From UBA4722 sp044221135 (GTDB lineage Bacteria > Pseudomonadota > Gammaproteobacteria > DSM-16500), in NCBI GenBank assembly GCA_044221135.1, contig JBGAPT010000001.1:129856-193855 (forward strand): a stretch of 64,000 bases of DNA, read 5' to 3'. Below are positions 17,313-26,834 of this stretch, one piece after another (position 1 is the first letter of the stretch; each line of letters opens with the position of its first letter). Both the position numbers and the translations under genes were made by a program. The notes under the pieces were generated by a model. It was given only the letters and a program-made list of their open reading frames with translations, did no database searches and was not told the origin of the DNA.

Positions 17313-17902
17313 ACTTACCACACCTCCACTGATTTACAATATAACAAAACAAAGCCGCCGTCTTTTCCGCATCATAAACCGCAGAATGCGCTTTACTCAC
17401 ATCAAATGGAATTTGAGCCGCACGTAAGGCCCTTGCTAAAACTGTCTCTCCTAATGCAACAGCAGATAAAGTGGCGGTATCCAGACTCGTAAAAGAATGA
17501 AATGGTACAGAACGTAAATGACAGCGTTTGACAGCTGCTTGAATAAAAGCTAAATCAAACCAAGCATTATGGCCTACCAACACTGCGCGTTGACATCCAA
17601 ACTCCGCGACCAACCCACGAATCCTGAGAAAAATATTATGTAATGCTTGCTGTTCCGGAATGGCATAACNCGAGTGACTCAGGATCAAAATGGGCACCTT
17701 GAAAAGGCTCAACATGATAACCTTCTGTTTCTAATGGAAATAATATGCCTTGTTTATCCAACATGAGTGGCACTACCGCAACTTCTAACAGCGCATCTGT
17801 CGTAGGATTTAAGCCAGACGTCTCTACATCGACTACAACGGGCAAAAACCCACGAAAACGCAAAGAAATAGGGGTGTGTCTTAATTTTTGTTTTAATGGC
17901 AA
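17311..17902 (-). pseudogene. rnt: RNase T, frame broken at an undetermined base
   Basis: RNase T trims tRNA 3' ends and other stable RNAs. Two frames together cover the family: an N-terminal part (from 17902) with RFRGFLPVVVDVETSGLNP and HVEPFQGAHFDPESL, and a C-terminal part (to 17311) with HNAWFD, PFHSFTSLDTATLS and AHSAVYDAEKTAALFC. The DEDDh catalytic residues (Asp and Glu of DVE, Asp of HNAWFD, His and Asp of HSAVYD) are all present. The join falls at the n at 17670, and compared with E. coli RNase T about a dozen residues are missing there. The break is therefore most likely an assembly gap and the real gene intact; I mark it as broken only because it is so as written. Confidence 0.85.
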
Positions 17903-18162
17903 GTTATTTTCCTCGCTATGTATTTTATCTGTAGAATCTAGGAGTTAGGTACTGTATACCCGCCTGTAAATTTCCAATAAACTTGAAGTGACGGGCTGCT
18001 TCGGCACTTTTTGTGAGCAAAACCGTTTAAATCTCTTGCACATTGAACGCTACAACACCTAAAATTCAAATGCCACAGAGTATAACCATAACGTCGGCAG
18101 TTAGGATAATATACAAAATCTCATTAGGGTTGAGCATTGTATCACCTCTAGAACCAAAAGGG

Positions 18163-18180
18163 GGAGAATCGCGATTCTCC
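18163..18180. promoter_or_regulatory. Perfect 18-bp palindrome upstream of putA
   Basis: GGAGAATCGCGATTCTCC reads the same on both strands, 48 bases before the putA start, in an otherwise featureless 326-base gap (17903-18228). It could be an operator or a hairpin at the 5' end of the putA transcript. A partly similar word (CGATTCTCCCCGCTTGAAG) occurs at 54042-54060, so it may instead belong to a dispersed repeat. Confidence 0.4.
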
Positions 18181-18228
18181 TCTCGAAGCACACGTTTTAA
18201 AAAAGCTAACCAAAAAGGTAACTATAAC

Positions 18229-21200
18229 ATGCTATTTAATAATACAGATCAACGACATCCACTACGAGAAGCTATTACATCCGCCTACAGAATGGATGAA
18301 ACAACGTGTCTCACAGCCTTATTAGAACAAGCATCTCTCCCACTCGATGCCAGACAACGCATCACAGTTACCGCAACAAACTTAGTCAGTGAGACACGCA
18401 AACAGCGCAAGAAACAAGGCGGCCTCGATACTTTTTTGCATGAATATGATCTTTCCAGTGATGAAGGTATCGCCCTCATGTGTTTGGCCGAAGCACTGTT
18501 ACGCATACCAGACACTCATACGATGAATCGCTTAATTGCAGATAAAATTTCTACTGCTGATTGGGATACCCATTCAAATACTGACAGTTCATTGTTTGTG
18601 AATGCTGCCACCTGGTCACTCATGCTCACTGGAAAAATCTTTGCTCCTACTCTCAGCAATGAAAAAAGCTTAAGCGCCTCACTGAAACGTGTTATCAGCC
18701 GCACAGGAGAAACCCTGATCCGACCTATTATCTTGCAAGGAATGAAAATTATAGGCAAACAATTTGTCATGGGCAGGACTATTGAGGAAGCCTTAACAAA
18801 TGCTAAAAAATTAGAGGCAAAAGGTTATCGTTATTCATACGATATGTTAGGTGAAGCGGCCCGCACGCAAAAAGATGCTGAAAAATATTTTAACGCTTAC
18901 CAGACAGCCATTACCGCTATTGGAAAAGAGTCACAGGGGCTTGATCCAATCCATGGGCCGGGCATCTCTATTAAATTATCTGCCCTACACCCTCGTTACG
19001 AGATAGCAAAGCGAGAACGCGTCTTAAATGAATTAGTGCCTCGCTTACTCATGCTGGCTCAAGCGGCCAAGAAACAAAATATTGGCATGACTATTGATGC
19101 AGAAGAAGCAGACCGACTTGAATTATCGCTGGACATTATTGAGAGTGTATTTTGCAGTCCGGAACTGGAAGGCTGGGAAGGCTTTGGACTGGCCGTACAA
19201 GCTTATCAAAAACGCGCTCCTTTTGTGATTGATTGGCTAGCCAATCTTGCAAAGCGGCAAAAACGTCGTCTCATGGTTCGCCTCGTGAAAGGTGCTTACT
19301 GGGATGCGGAAATTAAAATCAGCCAGGTATTAGGACTTGAAGGTTATCCTGTTTTTACTCGAAAACAGGCTACTGATGTTTCCTACATTGCCTGCGCTAA
19401 AAAAATATTATCGTACTCTGATTGTATCTATCCACAATTTGGCACTCACAATGCCCACACTGTTGCCACTATTTTAGAAATGGCGGGTACTTATCAAGAT
19501 TTTGAATTTCAATGTCTGCATGGTATGGGCGAGCCTTTGTATGATCAGCTGATTGCAAGCACACCTTGTCGTATCTATGCGCCGGTAGGTAGTCATAAAG
19601 ATTTATTAGGTTATTTAGTGCGTCGTCTATTAGAAAATGGTGCTAATACCTCTTTCATTAACCGTATTGCAGATGAAAAAACACCTATTGAAGACATCAT
19701 TGCAGATCCTGTCGCAAAAATAGCTGGGCTCACCTCTAAACCTCACCCACGCATTCCATTACCCCAAAATATTTATGGTATAGAACGAATCAATTCACAA
19801 GGATTGGATTTATCGAACACTCACACTTTACAGGCTCTCAAAAAAGCAATGGAACAAGTTGATCAGAGAAAGTGGGAATCCAGCCCAGTGATTGCAGGTA
19901 AAAATAGTCTGCACACAGCAAAACCCGTGCTTTCACCAACGAACGTGGATCGTATTGTAGGTTATGTGCATGAAGCCACTGCAGAGGATATTGAACAGGC
20001 ATTAACTGCCGCGACCCATGCAAAAGTTGCCTGGGCCAATACGCCTGTTACAGAGCGTGCCGCGTGTTTAGAGCGTGCAGCAGATTTATTTGAAAAAAAC
20101 TTAGCTGCCTTGATCACGCTGTTATGCAATGAAGGCGGTAAACAAATTGTTGACTGTGTATCAGAAGTACGTGAAACAGTCGATTTCTGTCGTTACTATG
20201 CAATGCGTGCACGTTGTGATTTATTACCTCAACAATTGCCTGGACCCACTGGCGAATTCAATCAGTTTTCATTACATCCACGGGGAATCATTGCTTGTAT
20301 TAGCCCATGGAATTTTCCATTAGCTATTTTTATTGGACAAATTGCAGCGGCCTTGGTCAGTGGTAATGCGGTCATTGCCAAACCTGCCGAACAAACACCT
20401 TTGATTGCACGTGAAGCAGTTCGTTTATTACAGGAAGCAGGTATTCCAGATGCCGTACTACAACTGTTGCCGGGTGATGGTAGCTTGGTAGGTGCAAAAT
20501 TAGTGGCGGATACTCGTATCGCTGGCGTCATGTTCACGGGCTCTACTGAAACAGCCCGATTAATTCAGCAAACACTGACAAACAGGCCCGGCCCTCTGGT
20601 CCCTTTTATTGCAGAAACAGGCGGACAGAATGTGATGATTGTTGATTCCTCTGCTTTGCCTGAACAAGTCGTCGCTGATGTCTTGCTATCCGCATTTAAT
20701 AGCGCTGGGCAACGCTGCTCTGCGCTACGTGTATTATTCGTGCAAGAGGATATTGCAGAGCCTCTGCTGACCATGCTGCAAGGCGCAATGGCGGAGTTAA
20801 CGGTAGGGGACCCTGCTTTATTAGCAACTGATATAGGACCAGTCATTGATGAAGATGCATTATTTATGTTAGAAAATCATCTTGTTAAAATGCAAACTGA
20901 AGCAGCACTTTTATATCAAGTGCCTATGAAAGCATTACCACCCGGTCATTTCTTTGCACCTGCCATGGTTGAAATAAAAAAATTAAGTGTGTTGAAGGGC
21001 GAAGTCTTTGGGCCTATCTTGCATATTATTCGTTATGCGGCAAAAAATTTAGATCAAGTCTTAGATGATATCAATCAAACAGGTTATGGATTGACGTTAG
21101 GAATTCATAGCCGGATTAATGCGACAGTCAACTATATCGAAAACCATGTAGCTGTTGGTAATGTTTATGTGAATCGTAATATGATAGGGGCTGTTGTCGG

Positions 21201-21357
21201 TGTGCAGCCCTTTGGAGGCGAAGGACTTTCAGGAACAGGGCCCAAAGCAGGCGGGCCCTATTATTTGCCTAGACTGTGTGTTGAGCGAGTGGTATCCATC
21301 AATACAACAGCAGCAGGGGGGAATGCGACACTGGTTTCTTTGAGTGAAGAGCCTTAA
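18229..21357 (+). CDS. putA: Bifunctional proline dehydrogenase / P5C dehydrogenase
   Basis: PutA oxidises proline to glutamate in two steps, the first FAD-linked at the membrane and the second NAD-linked. From the ATG at 18229 it has 1042 residues: a helical N-terminal arm, the proline dehydrogenase barrel (about 150-460, with GPGISIKLSALHPRYE and RLVKGAYWDAEIK) and an aldehyde dehydrogenase domain (about 530-1010, with CISPWNFPLAIF, ETGGQNVMIVDSS and the catalytic Cys in SAGQRCSALR). The ribbon-helix-helix DNA-binding domain of E. coli PutA is absent, so it should not repress itself. The in-frame extension to 18043 crosses a palindrome and has no homology, so I rejected it. Confidence 0.96.
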   Translation: MLFNNTDQRHPLREAITSAYRMDETTCLTALLEQASLPLDARQRITVTATNLVSETRKQRKKQGGLDTFLHEYDLSSDEGIALMCLAEALLRIPDTHTMNRLIADKISTADWDTHSNTDSSLFVNAATWSLMLTGKIFAPTLSNEKSLSASLKRVISRTGETLIRPIILQGMKIIGKQFVMGRTIEEALTNAKKLEAKGYRYSYDMLGEAARTQKDAEKYFNAYQTAITAIGKESQGLDPIHGPGISIKLSALHPRYEIAKRERVLNELVPRLLMLAQAAKKQNIGMTIDAEEADRLELSLDIIESVFCSPELEGWEGFGLAVQAYQKRAPFVIDWLANLAKRQKRRLMVRLVKGAYWDAEIKISQVLGLEGYPVFTRKQATDVSYIACAKKILSYSDCIYPQFGTHNAHTVATILEMAGTYQDFEFQCLHGMGEPLYDQLIASTPCRIYAPVGSHKDLLGYLVRRLLENGANTSFINRIADEKTPIEDIIADPVAKIAGLTSKPHPRIPLPQNIYGIERINSQGLDLSNTHTLQALKKAMEQVDQRKWESSPVIAGKNSLHTAKPVLSPTNVDRIVGYVHEATAEDIEQALTAATHAKVAWANTPVTERAACLERAADLFEKNLAALITLLCNEGGKQIVDCVSEVRETVDFCRYYAMRARCDLLPQQLPGPTGEFNQFSLHPRGIIACISPWNFPLAIFIGQIAAALVSGNAVIAKPAEQTPLIAREAVRLLQEAGIPDAVLQLLPGDGSLVGAKLVADTRIAGVMFTGSTETARLIQQTLTNRPGPLVPFIAETGGQNVMIVDSSALPEQVVADVLLSAFNSAGQRCSALRVLFVQEDIAEPLLTMLQGAMAELTVGDPALLATDIGPVIDEDALFMLENHLVKMQTEAALLYQVPMKALPPGHFFAPAMVEIKKLSVLKGEVFGPILHIIRYAAKNLDQVLDDINQTGYGLTLGIHSRINATVNYIENHVAVGNVYVNRNMIGAVVGVQPFGGEGLSGTGPKAGGPYYLPRLCVERVVSINTTAAGGNATLVSLSEEP

Positions 21358-21439
21358 GTCATATTTAATAAGTACAGACAAAGGAAGGAATTAGCAGCTT
21401 AGAATAGGGCTTGTTTACACAACACTGGAATTAAATACC

Positions 21440-22357
21440 ATGACTCATTCACATCATCATGATCACTCACATTCACACGCAACCCCAAAATCCTTTAACT
21501 TAGCCTTTACTATTGCAGTCTCACTCAATCTAGGATTTACTATTTTTCAAATTATTTTTGCTTTTCTAGCGAATTCCATGAGCTTAATGGCAGATGCAGC
21601 CCATAATTTTGGAGATGTGTTTGGATTAGTATTGGCATGGGGGGCAAGCTGGTTGCTAACGTTACCTTCACGCAAACGTTACAGTTATGGCTATAAAAAA
21701 ACAACAATCCTTGCTGCAATAACAAATGCTTTAATTTTAGTATCCACCACTGTGCTAATTGCTTATGAATCCATTAGCAAGTTTTTACACCCAGTGAGTG
21801 TCAATGCCTCTATCGTGATTATCGTTGCCTTGATTGGCATTATTGTGAATGGTGGTACAGCGTTATTATTCATGAAGGGTGCAGAGGAAGATTTGAATAT
21901 CAAAGGCGCTTTTATGCATTTAATGGGTGATGCACTCATCTCTATAGGTGTAGTAGCAGGGGGTGTTTTAATTTTATTGACGCATCGCTTATGGTTGGAT
22001 CCACTGATTGGATTAAGCATCGTCCTCATCATTCTCTGGGGCACATGGGGGTTGTTACGTGACTCAGTGCGTTTAATTTTAGATGCTGTACCGAGGCATA
22101 TAGATCAGCATGAAATACAGGAGTTTCTGCAAAATTTACCTAAGGTGCAGGCGGTGCATGATTTGCATATTTGGGGATTAAGTACTAAAGAAGTTGCATT
22201 GACAGCGCATCTTATTATGCCAGGCGCAACATTATCGGATGCAGATTATGAAAGAATTAATACTGTGTTAAAGGAAAAATTCAAAATTGGCCATGCCACT
22301 ATTCAAGTAGAAAGAGGAAGCACAGATTATCCTTGTAAACACAGCGAGATTTGTTAA
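21440..22357 (+). CDS. CDF family divalent metal efflux transporter (zinc-type)
   Basis: A 305-residue cation diffusion facilitator that exchanges cytoplasmic Zn2+ (possibly Co2+ or Cd2+) for protons. It has a His-rich N-terminus (MTHSHHHDHSHSHA), six hydrophobic segments, and the metal-site motifs HNFGD in helix 2 and HLMGD in helix 5, the His/Asp combination typical of zinc-selective members such as CzcD and ZitB. A cytoplasmic ferredoxin-like tail follows (VQAVHDLHIWGLSTKEVALTAHL). The stop overlaps the start of the following glycosyltransferase gene (TTAATGA), so the two are probably co-transcribed, although no functional link is obvious. The exact metal cannot be read from sequence. Confidence 0.92.
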   Translation: MTHSHHHDHSHSHATPKSFNLAFTIAVSLNLGFTIFQIIFAFLANSMSLMADAAHNFGDVFGLVLAWGASWLLTLPSRKRYSYGYKKTTILAAITNALILVSTTVLIAYESISKFLHPVSVNASIVIIVALIGIIVNGGTALLFMKGAEEDLNIKGAFMHLMGDALISIGVVAGGVLILLTHRLWLDPLIGLSIVLIILWGTWGLLRDSVRLILDAVPRHIDQHEIQEFLQNLPKVQAVHDLHIWGLSTKEVALTAHLIMPGATLSDADYERINTVLKEKFKIGHATIQVERGSTDYPCKHSEIC

Positions 22358-23844
22358 TGATTAATAAATTCGTCGAAAATAATCGTATAACACGCTGGCT
22401 AATGACTTTTATTTTATTTCATGTCACTGCATGGACATTGGCACCTGCCTTCATTCGCTTCACACTACCCATGGATTCAATGGAAGGCGCTTTATGGGGT
22501 AGGCAACTGGAATGGGGGTATGATAAAAACCCTTTTATGAATGGATGGCTGACTGCGCTTGCACTCAAAATAGATGGGCATACAGGTTGGGCAATTTATT
22601 TCTTTAGTCAGCTTTCTGTAGCCATCTGCTTTTGGGCAGTGTGGCAATTAGGTAAAAAAATAGTACCGCCAGTATATGCTTTAATAGCAGTCTTTTTATT
22701 AGAAGGAATGCAATATTATAATTTTCATGCCATCGATTTCAATGACAATACCTTAGAATTAGCAACGTGGGCACTCACCATTTTATTTTTCTACCAAGCA
22801 TTGAATTCGAATAAATTACGTAACTGGTTACTCACTGGGTTTTTCGCAGGCCTGGGGATGATGACAAAATATTATATCGCAATGTTATTATTACCTATGG
22901 CACTCTTTTTATTGATAGATCCGAAAGGCCGTGAACAATTTAAAAAATCTGGATTATATCTAGGATTGTTAGTGTTTCTTGCCGTTATTACGCCACATAC
23001 AATTTGGCTATTCTCACATGATTTTGTCACGCTGGATTATGCAGTAGGTCGCGTGACAAGTCCGCCAAGTTGGTATAATCATTTATTTTTCCCTGTGCAA
23101 TTTGCTTGGCAACAATTTGAAGTGCTATTGCCTGCGTTATTTTTATTTTGTTTCTTATGGATAGGGGGAAAACCTTGGCGTTTAAAACCACGCATGATGA
23201 TTAGTCAGTTTGATAAAACTTTTTTATTTTGGGTAGGCATAGGTCCATTTTTACTAACTGTTTTACTATCAGCTGTCACAGGAATTAAATTACGGGCAGG
23301 GTGGGGTCAGCCGTTATTATCTTTATGGGGACTTATTTTAATTGTTTGGTTACAGCCTTATCTGACACCTGCTAAATTTTATCGATTTGTAGCAGTAGTG
23401 TTTGGATTTCTGGCACTCACAGTGGCAGCATATTGTATTGCATTAATACGTGCAGATGAAACATCGAGTGCAAATTATCCTGGGAAGAAAATAGCCGTTA
23501 CGTTTACGCAGTATTGGCATGAAAAATATCAAACTCCCCTTAAATATGTCGCAGGGTCGCGATGGCTTGCAGGAAATATTGCTTTTTATTCGAGTGACAG
23601 ACCTCAAGTATTTATTGACTGGAATCATCGAGTGAGTCCCTGGATAGATGAAAAAAAGCTGAAAGAAGATGGCGCCATTTTTGTTTGGGATTTATCAGAA
23701 GATCAAAGAGTATCGCAAGACGAGGTGATCAAGCGATTTGCAAAAATGAGTAAACCACGACTTTATGAATTTGCATGGCTGAGAAATAAAAATGCGCCGC
23801 TTGTTAAAATAATAGTGAGTTTTTTGCCGCCTTTGCAAAAATAA
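22357..23844 (+). CDS. GT39/ArnT-like membrane glycosyltransferase
   Basis: A 495-residue polytopic protein with about eleven hydrophobic segments. After the first helix it has an acidic external loop (LPMDSMEGALWGRQLEWGYD), the pattern of the GT-C fold in protein mannosyltransferases and ArnT, where acidic residues sit at the active site. The family uses polyprenyl-phosphate sugars and acts on the periplasmic side of the inner membrane. The acceptor is unknown: lipid A, another glycolipid or a protein. I use the ATG at 22357, which overlaps the CDF stop; a TTG two codons earlier is less likely. Given the arn-like genes at 11.8-14.3 kb, transfer of aminoarabinose is one possibility. Confidence 0.75.
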   Translation: MINKFVENNRITRWLMTFILFHVTAWTLAPAFIRFTLPMDSMEGALWGRQLEWGYDKNPFMNGWLTALALKIDGHTGWAIYFFSQLSVAICFWAVWQLGKKIVPPVYALIAVFLLEGMQYYNFHAIDFNDNTLELATWALTILFFYQALNSNKLRNWLLTGFFAGLGMMTKYYIAMLLLPMALFLLIDPKGREQFKKSGLYLGLLVFLAVITPHTIWLFSHDFVTLDYAVGRVTSPPSWYNHLFFPVQFAWQQFEVLLPALFLFCFLWIGGKPWRLKPRMMISQFDKTFLFWVGIGPFLLTVLLSAVTGIKLRAGWGQPLLSLWGLILIVWLQPYLTPAKFYRFVAVVFGFLALTVAAYCIALIRADETSSANYPGKKIAVTFTQYWHEKYQTPLKYVAGSRWLAGNIAFYSSDRPQVFIDWNHRVSPWIDEKKLKEDGAIFVWDLSEDQRVSQDEVIKRFAKMSKPRLYEFAWLRNKNAPLVKIIVSFLPPLQK

Positions 23845-23880
23845 CAACGATACAAAAAAATTGATATGCTAATCAACACA

Positions 23881-25029
23881 TCAATCATTCGAAACTGACA
23901 AGCGATAATTATTAAGCCGTTGGACAGTAAAATCAATTTCCTCTACCGTGGTAAAACGTCCAAATGAAAACCGTACGGCGCATTGCGCAAGTTCATCCGT
24001 TAATCCCAAAGCACGCAGCACATAAGAAGGCTCAATCCCTTTGGCATGACACGCAGAACCTACAGAAAATGCTATATCAGGCAACATGCTCGCAAGTGTT
24101 TTAGCATGTATACCAGAAAAACAAAGGTTAACTATCCCAGGATACGATTTTTTTAAATCACTATTGACGATTACATTCTGTAATGAACTGACTCCTTTCA
24201 AAAATCGATCACGCAATGCATATAGCGTATTTTGTTCGACCGATATGCACTGTCCTGCAAGAGCAAATGCTTCCCCCATGCCTACAATTTGATGCACAGG
24301 TAACGTACCAGAACGCATGCCTTGTTCTTGCCCACCACCATGAATAAGAGGAGCGACACGCACGCGAGGTTTGCGACGCAAATACAATGCGCCTATCCCT
24401 TTGGGTCCATAAACCTTATGAGCACAAACGGATAAAAGATCCACGGGAATTTGCTTCATACTCAGAGGTATTTTACCGGCACTTTGCGCTGCATCCACAT
24501 GAAATAAGATACCACGTTCAGCAGTTATTTGAGCTATTGCTTTAATATCCTGAATAACACCTATTTCATTATTAATATGCATAATAGAGACCAACACCGT
24601 ATCATCACGCAACGCCTCAGAAAATTTAGCCAAATCAAGCAAGCCATTCGGTTCAGGAGTCAAATAGGTCACAGAAAATCCTTGTTTTTCTAGTTGTTGA
24701 CAACAATCCAATACAGAGGGATGCTCTGTTTTTAATGTAATGATGTGCTTACCTTTTCGTTGATAAAGTGTAGCCACACCTTTAAGCGCTAAATTATTAG
24801 CTTCCGTGGCACCTGAGGTCCAAATGATTTCACTTGGCTCAGCCTCTATTAGCTCAGCTACTTGAGCACGCGCATCATCTACTGCCTGTTTAGCCGCTTG
24901 ACCAAAAGCATGAGTAGACGCAGGATTGCCATAATGGCCCTCCGAAGTAAGGTAATGTAACATTTTGGCAGCTACTCTAGGATCAACCGGAGTGGTAGCA
25001 GCGTAATCTAGATAAATAGGTGTTTTCAT
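23881..25029 (-). CDS. Cysteine desulfurase, NifS/IscS family
   Basis: A PLP enzyme that removes sulfur from cysteine as an enzyme-bound persulfide for Fe-S clusters or tRNA thiolation. From the ATG at 25029 (MKTPIYLDYAATTPVDPRV) it has 382 residues. The PLP lysine is in SVCAHKVYGPKGIGALYLRR and the catalytic cysteine in SVGSACHAKGIEPSYVLRALG near the C-terminus. The sequence around that cysteine differs from the IscS loop SSGSACTSA, and the gene is not near iscU, iscR or hscBA, so it is probably a second, stand-alone desulfurase rather than the housekeeping IscS. It sits alone between convergent and divergent neighbours. Confidence 0.87.
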   Translation of the reverse strand: MKTPIYLDYAATTPVDPRVAAKMLHYLTSEGHYGNPASTHAFGQAAKQAVDDARAQVAELIEAEPSEIIWTSGATEANNLALKGVATLYQRKGKHIITLKTEHPSVLDCCQQLEKQGFSVTYLTPEPNGLLDLAKFSEALRDDTVLVSIMHINNEIGVIQDIKAIAQITAERGILFHVDAAQSAGKIPLSMKQIPVDLLSVCAHKVYGPKGIGALYLRRKPRVRVAPLIHGGGQEQGMRSGTLPVHQIVGMGEAFALAGQCISVEQNTLYALRDRFLKGVSSLQNVIVNSDLKKSYPGIVNLCFSGIHAKTLASMLPDIAFSVGSACHAKGIEPSYVLRALGLTDELAQCAVRFSFGRFTTVEEIDFTVQRLNNYRLSVSND

Positions 25030-25062
25030 GGGAAGGTAGCTTAGCATAATGGGTGCTTTTTG

Positions 25063-25116
25063 GTAACTGTTCAGCGGTTGCCATTCACTTAATCGTGCCC
25101 GATTGCGTCTTTTCTT
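25063..25116. repeat. Truncated relative of the MITE-like element
   Basis: GTAACTGTTCAGC at 25063-25075 matches the 7858 element end at 12 of 13 bases. The inner words AATCGTGCCCG and CGTCTTTTC follow in the same order, but no right end is present. It is probably a decayed or half copy. Confidence 0.5.
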
Positions 25117-25197
25117 AAGAGACTAATCCTTGAGTTAGCAGGTCTGTTTTGTTACTATTTTCGCTTGTTTCAGGAAGAACACTTTGAGGTTATACAA

Positions 25198-26160
25198 ATG
25201 ATTGCTGGTAAGTTAATGCCCCCGCGTCTTGCTATTATTATCCCTTGCTATAATGAGCAACTCATCTTACCGGATTCGTTAAATAAATTACTTGAACTTT
25301 TACATGAGCTAATATCAAAAAAACAAATTAATGAAGAGAGCTTCTTATATTGTGTGGATGATGGTAGTCAAGATCAAACATGGCAAATTATCTTTAATCA
25401 ACACAAAATCGATACTAAAGTGAAAGGATTACGTCTAAGTCGAAATGTAGGCCACCAAAATGCACTACTGGCAGGATTATTAAACATTCAAGATCAAGTG
25501 GATTGCGCAGTCACTCTTGATGCTGATTTACAAGATGACATCAATGTCATTCAGACCATGCTAGATCATTTCCGAGAAGGTAGTGATATTGTTTATGGTG
25601 TCAGACGATCACGAAAATCAGATAGCTTTTTTAAACGAGTCACTGCATTAACATTTTATAAATTAATGAAACATTCTGGTTCTGAAATTGTATTCAATCA
25701 TGCCGATTTCCGTTTATTAAGTCGAAAAATTATAGAACAGCTGAGTCACTTCAAAGAAAGTAATATATTTTTACGTGGTATTTTTTCCTTAATTGGATTT
25801 AAAACAAGCCAAGTACATTATGATAGAAATAGCCGCGCACTAGGTGAAACAAAATATACATTCAGGAAAATGATTGCACTCGCATGGGAAGGTCTTATCT
25901 CTTTTAGCCAAGTACCGCTTGAATTTATTTTAATAAGCGGAATTATTTCTTTTCTTGCCTCAATCGGTATAGCTGGATGGGTCCTCAGTGCAAAAATATT
26001 TGCATACACTACCCCAGGCTGGGCTTCTATTATGATCCCATTATGTTTTATAGGCGGCGTTCAACTGTTATCCATAGGAATAATTGGCGAGTATCTAGCA
26101 AAAATTTATCTGGAAGTAAAAAGACGTCCTCGTTATATAAAAGACACGGAGTTACACTGA
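25198..26160 (+). CDS. Polyprenyl-phosphate glycosyltransferase, GT2 (GtrB/ArnC-like)
   Basis: A 320-residue GT2 enzyme. It has the nucleotide-binding start LAIIIPCYNEQ, DDGSQDQTW with Asp residues near 54-55, the metal-binding DADLQDD at 108-114, and two C-terminal transmembrane helices (FILISGIISFLASIGIAGWV and IMIPLCFIGGVQLLSIGIIG) ending IYLEVKRRPRYI. This is the layout of DPM1/GtrB/ArnC enzymes, which load a sugar from a nucleotide donor onto undecaprenyl phosphate at the inner face of the membrane. The start at 25198 has a GAGG site eight bases upstream. It heads a three-gene overlapping cluster; the lipid-linked sugar may serve the GT-C-like protein two genes on. Confidence 0.87.
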   Translation: MIAGKLMPPRLAIIIPCYNEQLILPDSLNKLLELLHELISKKQINEESFLYCVDDGSQDQTWQIIFNQHKIDTKVKGLRLSRNVGHQNALLAGLLNIQDQVDCAVTLDADLQDDINVIQTMLDHFREGSDIVYGVRRSRKSDSFFKRVTALTFYKLMKHSGSEIVFNHADFRLLSRKIIEQLSHFKESNIFLRGIFSLIGFKTSQVHYDRNSRALGETKYTFRKMIALAWEGLISFSQVPLEFILISGIISFLASIGIAGWVLSAKIFAYTTPGWASIMIPLCFIGGVQLLSIGIIGEYLAKIYLEVKRRPRYIKDTELH

Positions 26161-26834
26161 TGGATAAAAATGATTTTGATAGGTTTGCAAAAACCTACAC
26201 TGATATTTTAAGCAAACAATTAAATTTTTTTGAAGAAGATAATCTATATTTTGCAGAATATAAAATAGCTAAATTGAAAAATTTAACTCGATTCAGCCCA
26301 AAAAATATTTTGGATTTTGGCTGTGGAATTGGAAGATCTACTTCATTTCTAACTCATTATTTTCCAGATGCTCACATTCATGGATGTGACGTTTCTCAAC
26401 AAAGCCTAATAGAAGCAAAAAAAACCCTTCCTTCTGCCGATTTTTTTTTAATAGCCGATTTGTTAACTAAACCAAATAAATTTGATCTCATTTTCGTATC
26501 CAATGTTTTTCATCATATTAGCCCAAACGAGCGTTTAAAAACGATAGACTTACTTGTAAAGTCTGGCACAGCTGGTGGGTCAATAGTGATTTTTGAGCAT
26601 AATCCATATAATCCCGTAACACGGTACCTAGTTAAAACCTGTCCATTTGATCACGATGCTGTTTTGTTAAAACCAAAAGAATTAAAATTATTATTTAAAC
26701 AAGCAGGTATTCAAAAAATCCATTTAGAATATACATTATTTTTCCCCTCGCTTCTTAAGCGCCTTCGGTTTTTAGAAAAATATTTATCTTTTATTCCCTT
26801 GGGAGGTCAATATGTTATGAGCGGCATCCTGTGA
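26160..26834 (+). CDS. Class I SAM-dependent methyltransferase
   Basis: A 224-residue methyltransferase with the SAM-binding motif ILDFGCGIGRST at about residues 50-61, the acidic residue after strand 2 (GCDVSQQSL), and motif DLIFVSNVFHHIS. It starts with an ATG that shares its A with the TGA of the GT2 gene, and its end overlaps the next gene by four bases, so the three are translated as a unit. The target is not evident; within this cluster a sugar or lipid-linked intermediate is the natural guess. The C-terminus (LSFIPLGGQYVMSGIL) is mildly hydrophobic and could touch the membrane. Confidence 0.83.
   Translation: MDKNDFDRFAKTYTDILSKQLNFFEEDNLYFAEYKIAKLKNLTRFSPKNILDFGCGIGRSTSFLTHYFPDAHIHGCDVSQQSLIEAKKTLPSADFFLIADLLTKPNKFDLIFVSNVFHHISPNERLKTIDLLVKSGTAGGSIVIFEHNPYNPVTRYLVKTCPFDHDAVLLKPKELKLLFKQAGIQKIHLEYTLFFPSLLKRLRFLEKYLSFIPLGGQYVMSGIL

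Noticed and set aside
18043..18228. N-terminal extension of PutA
   Set aside because: It has no homology or ribosome site and crosses the perfect palindrome; the family starts at the ATG at 18229.
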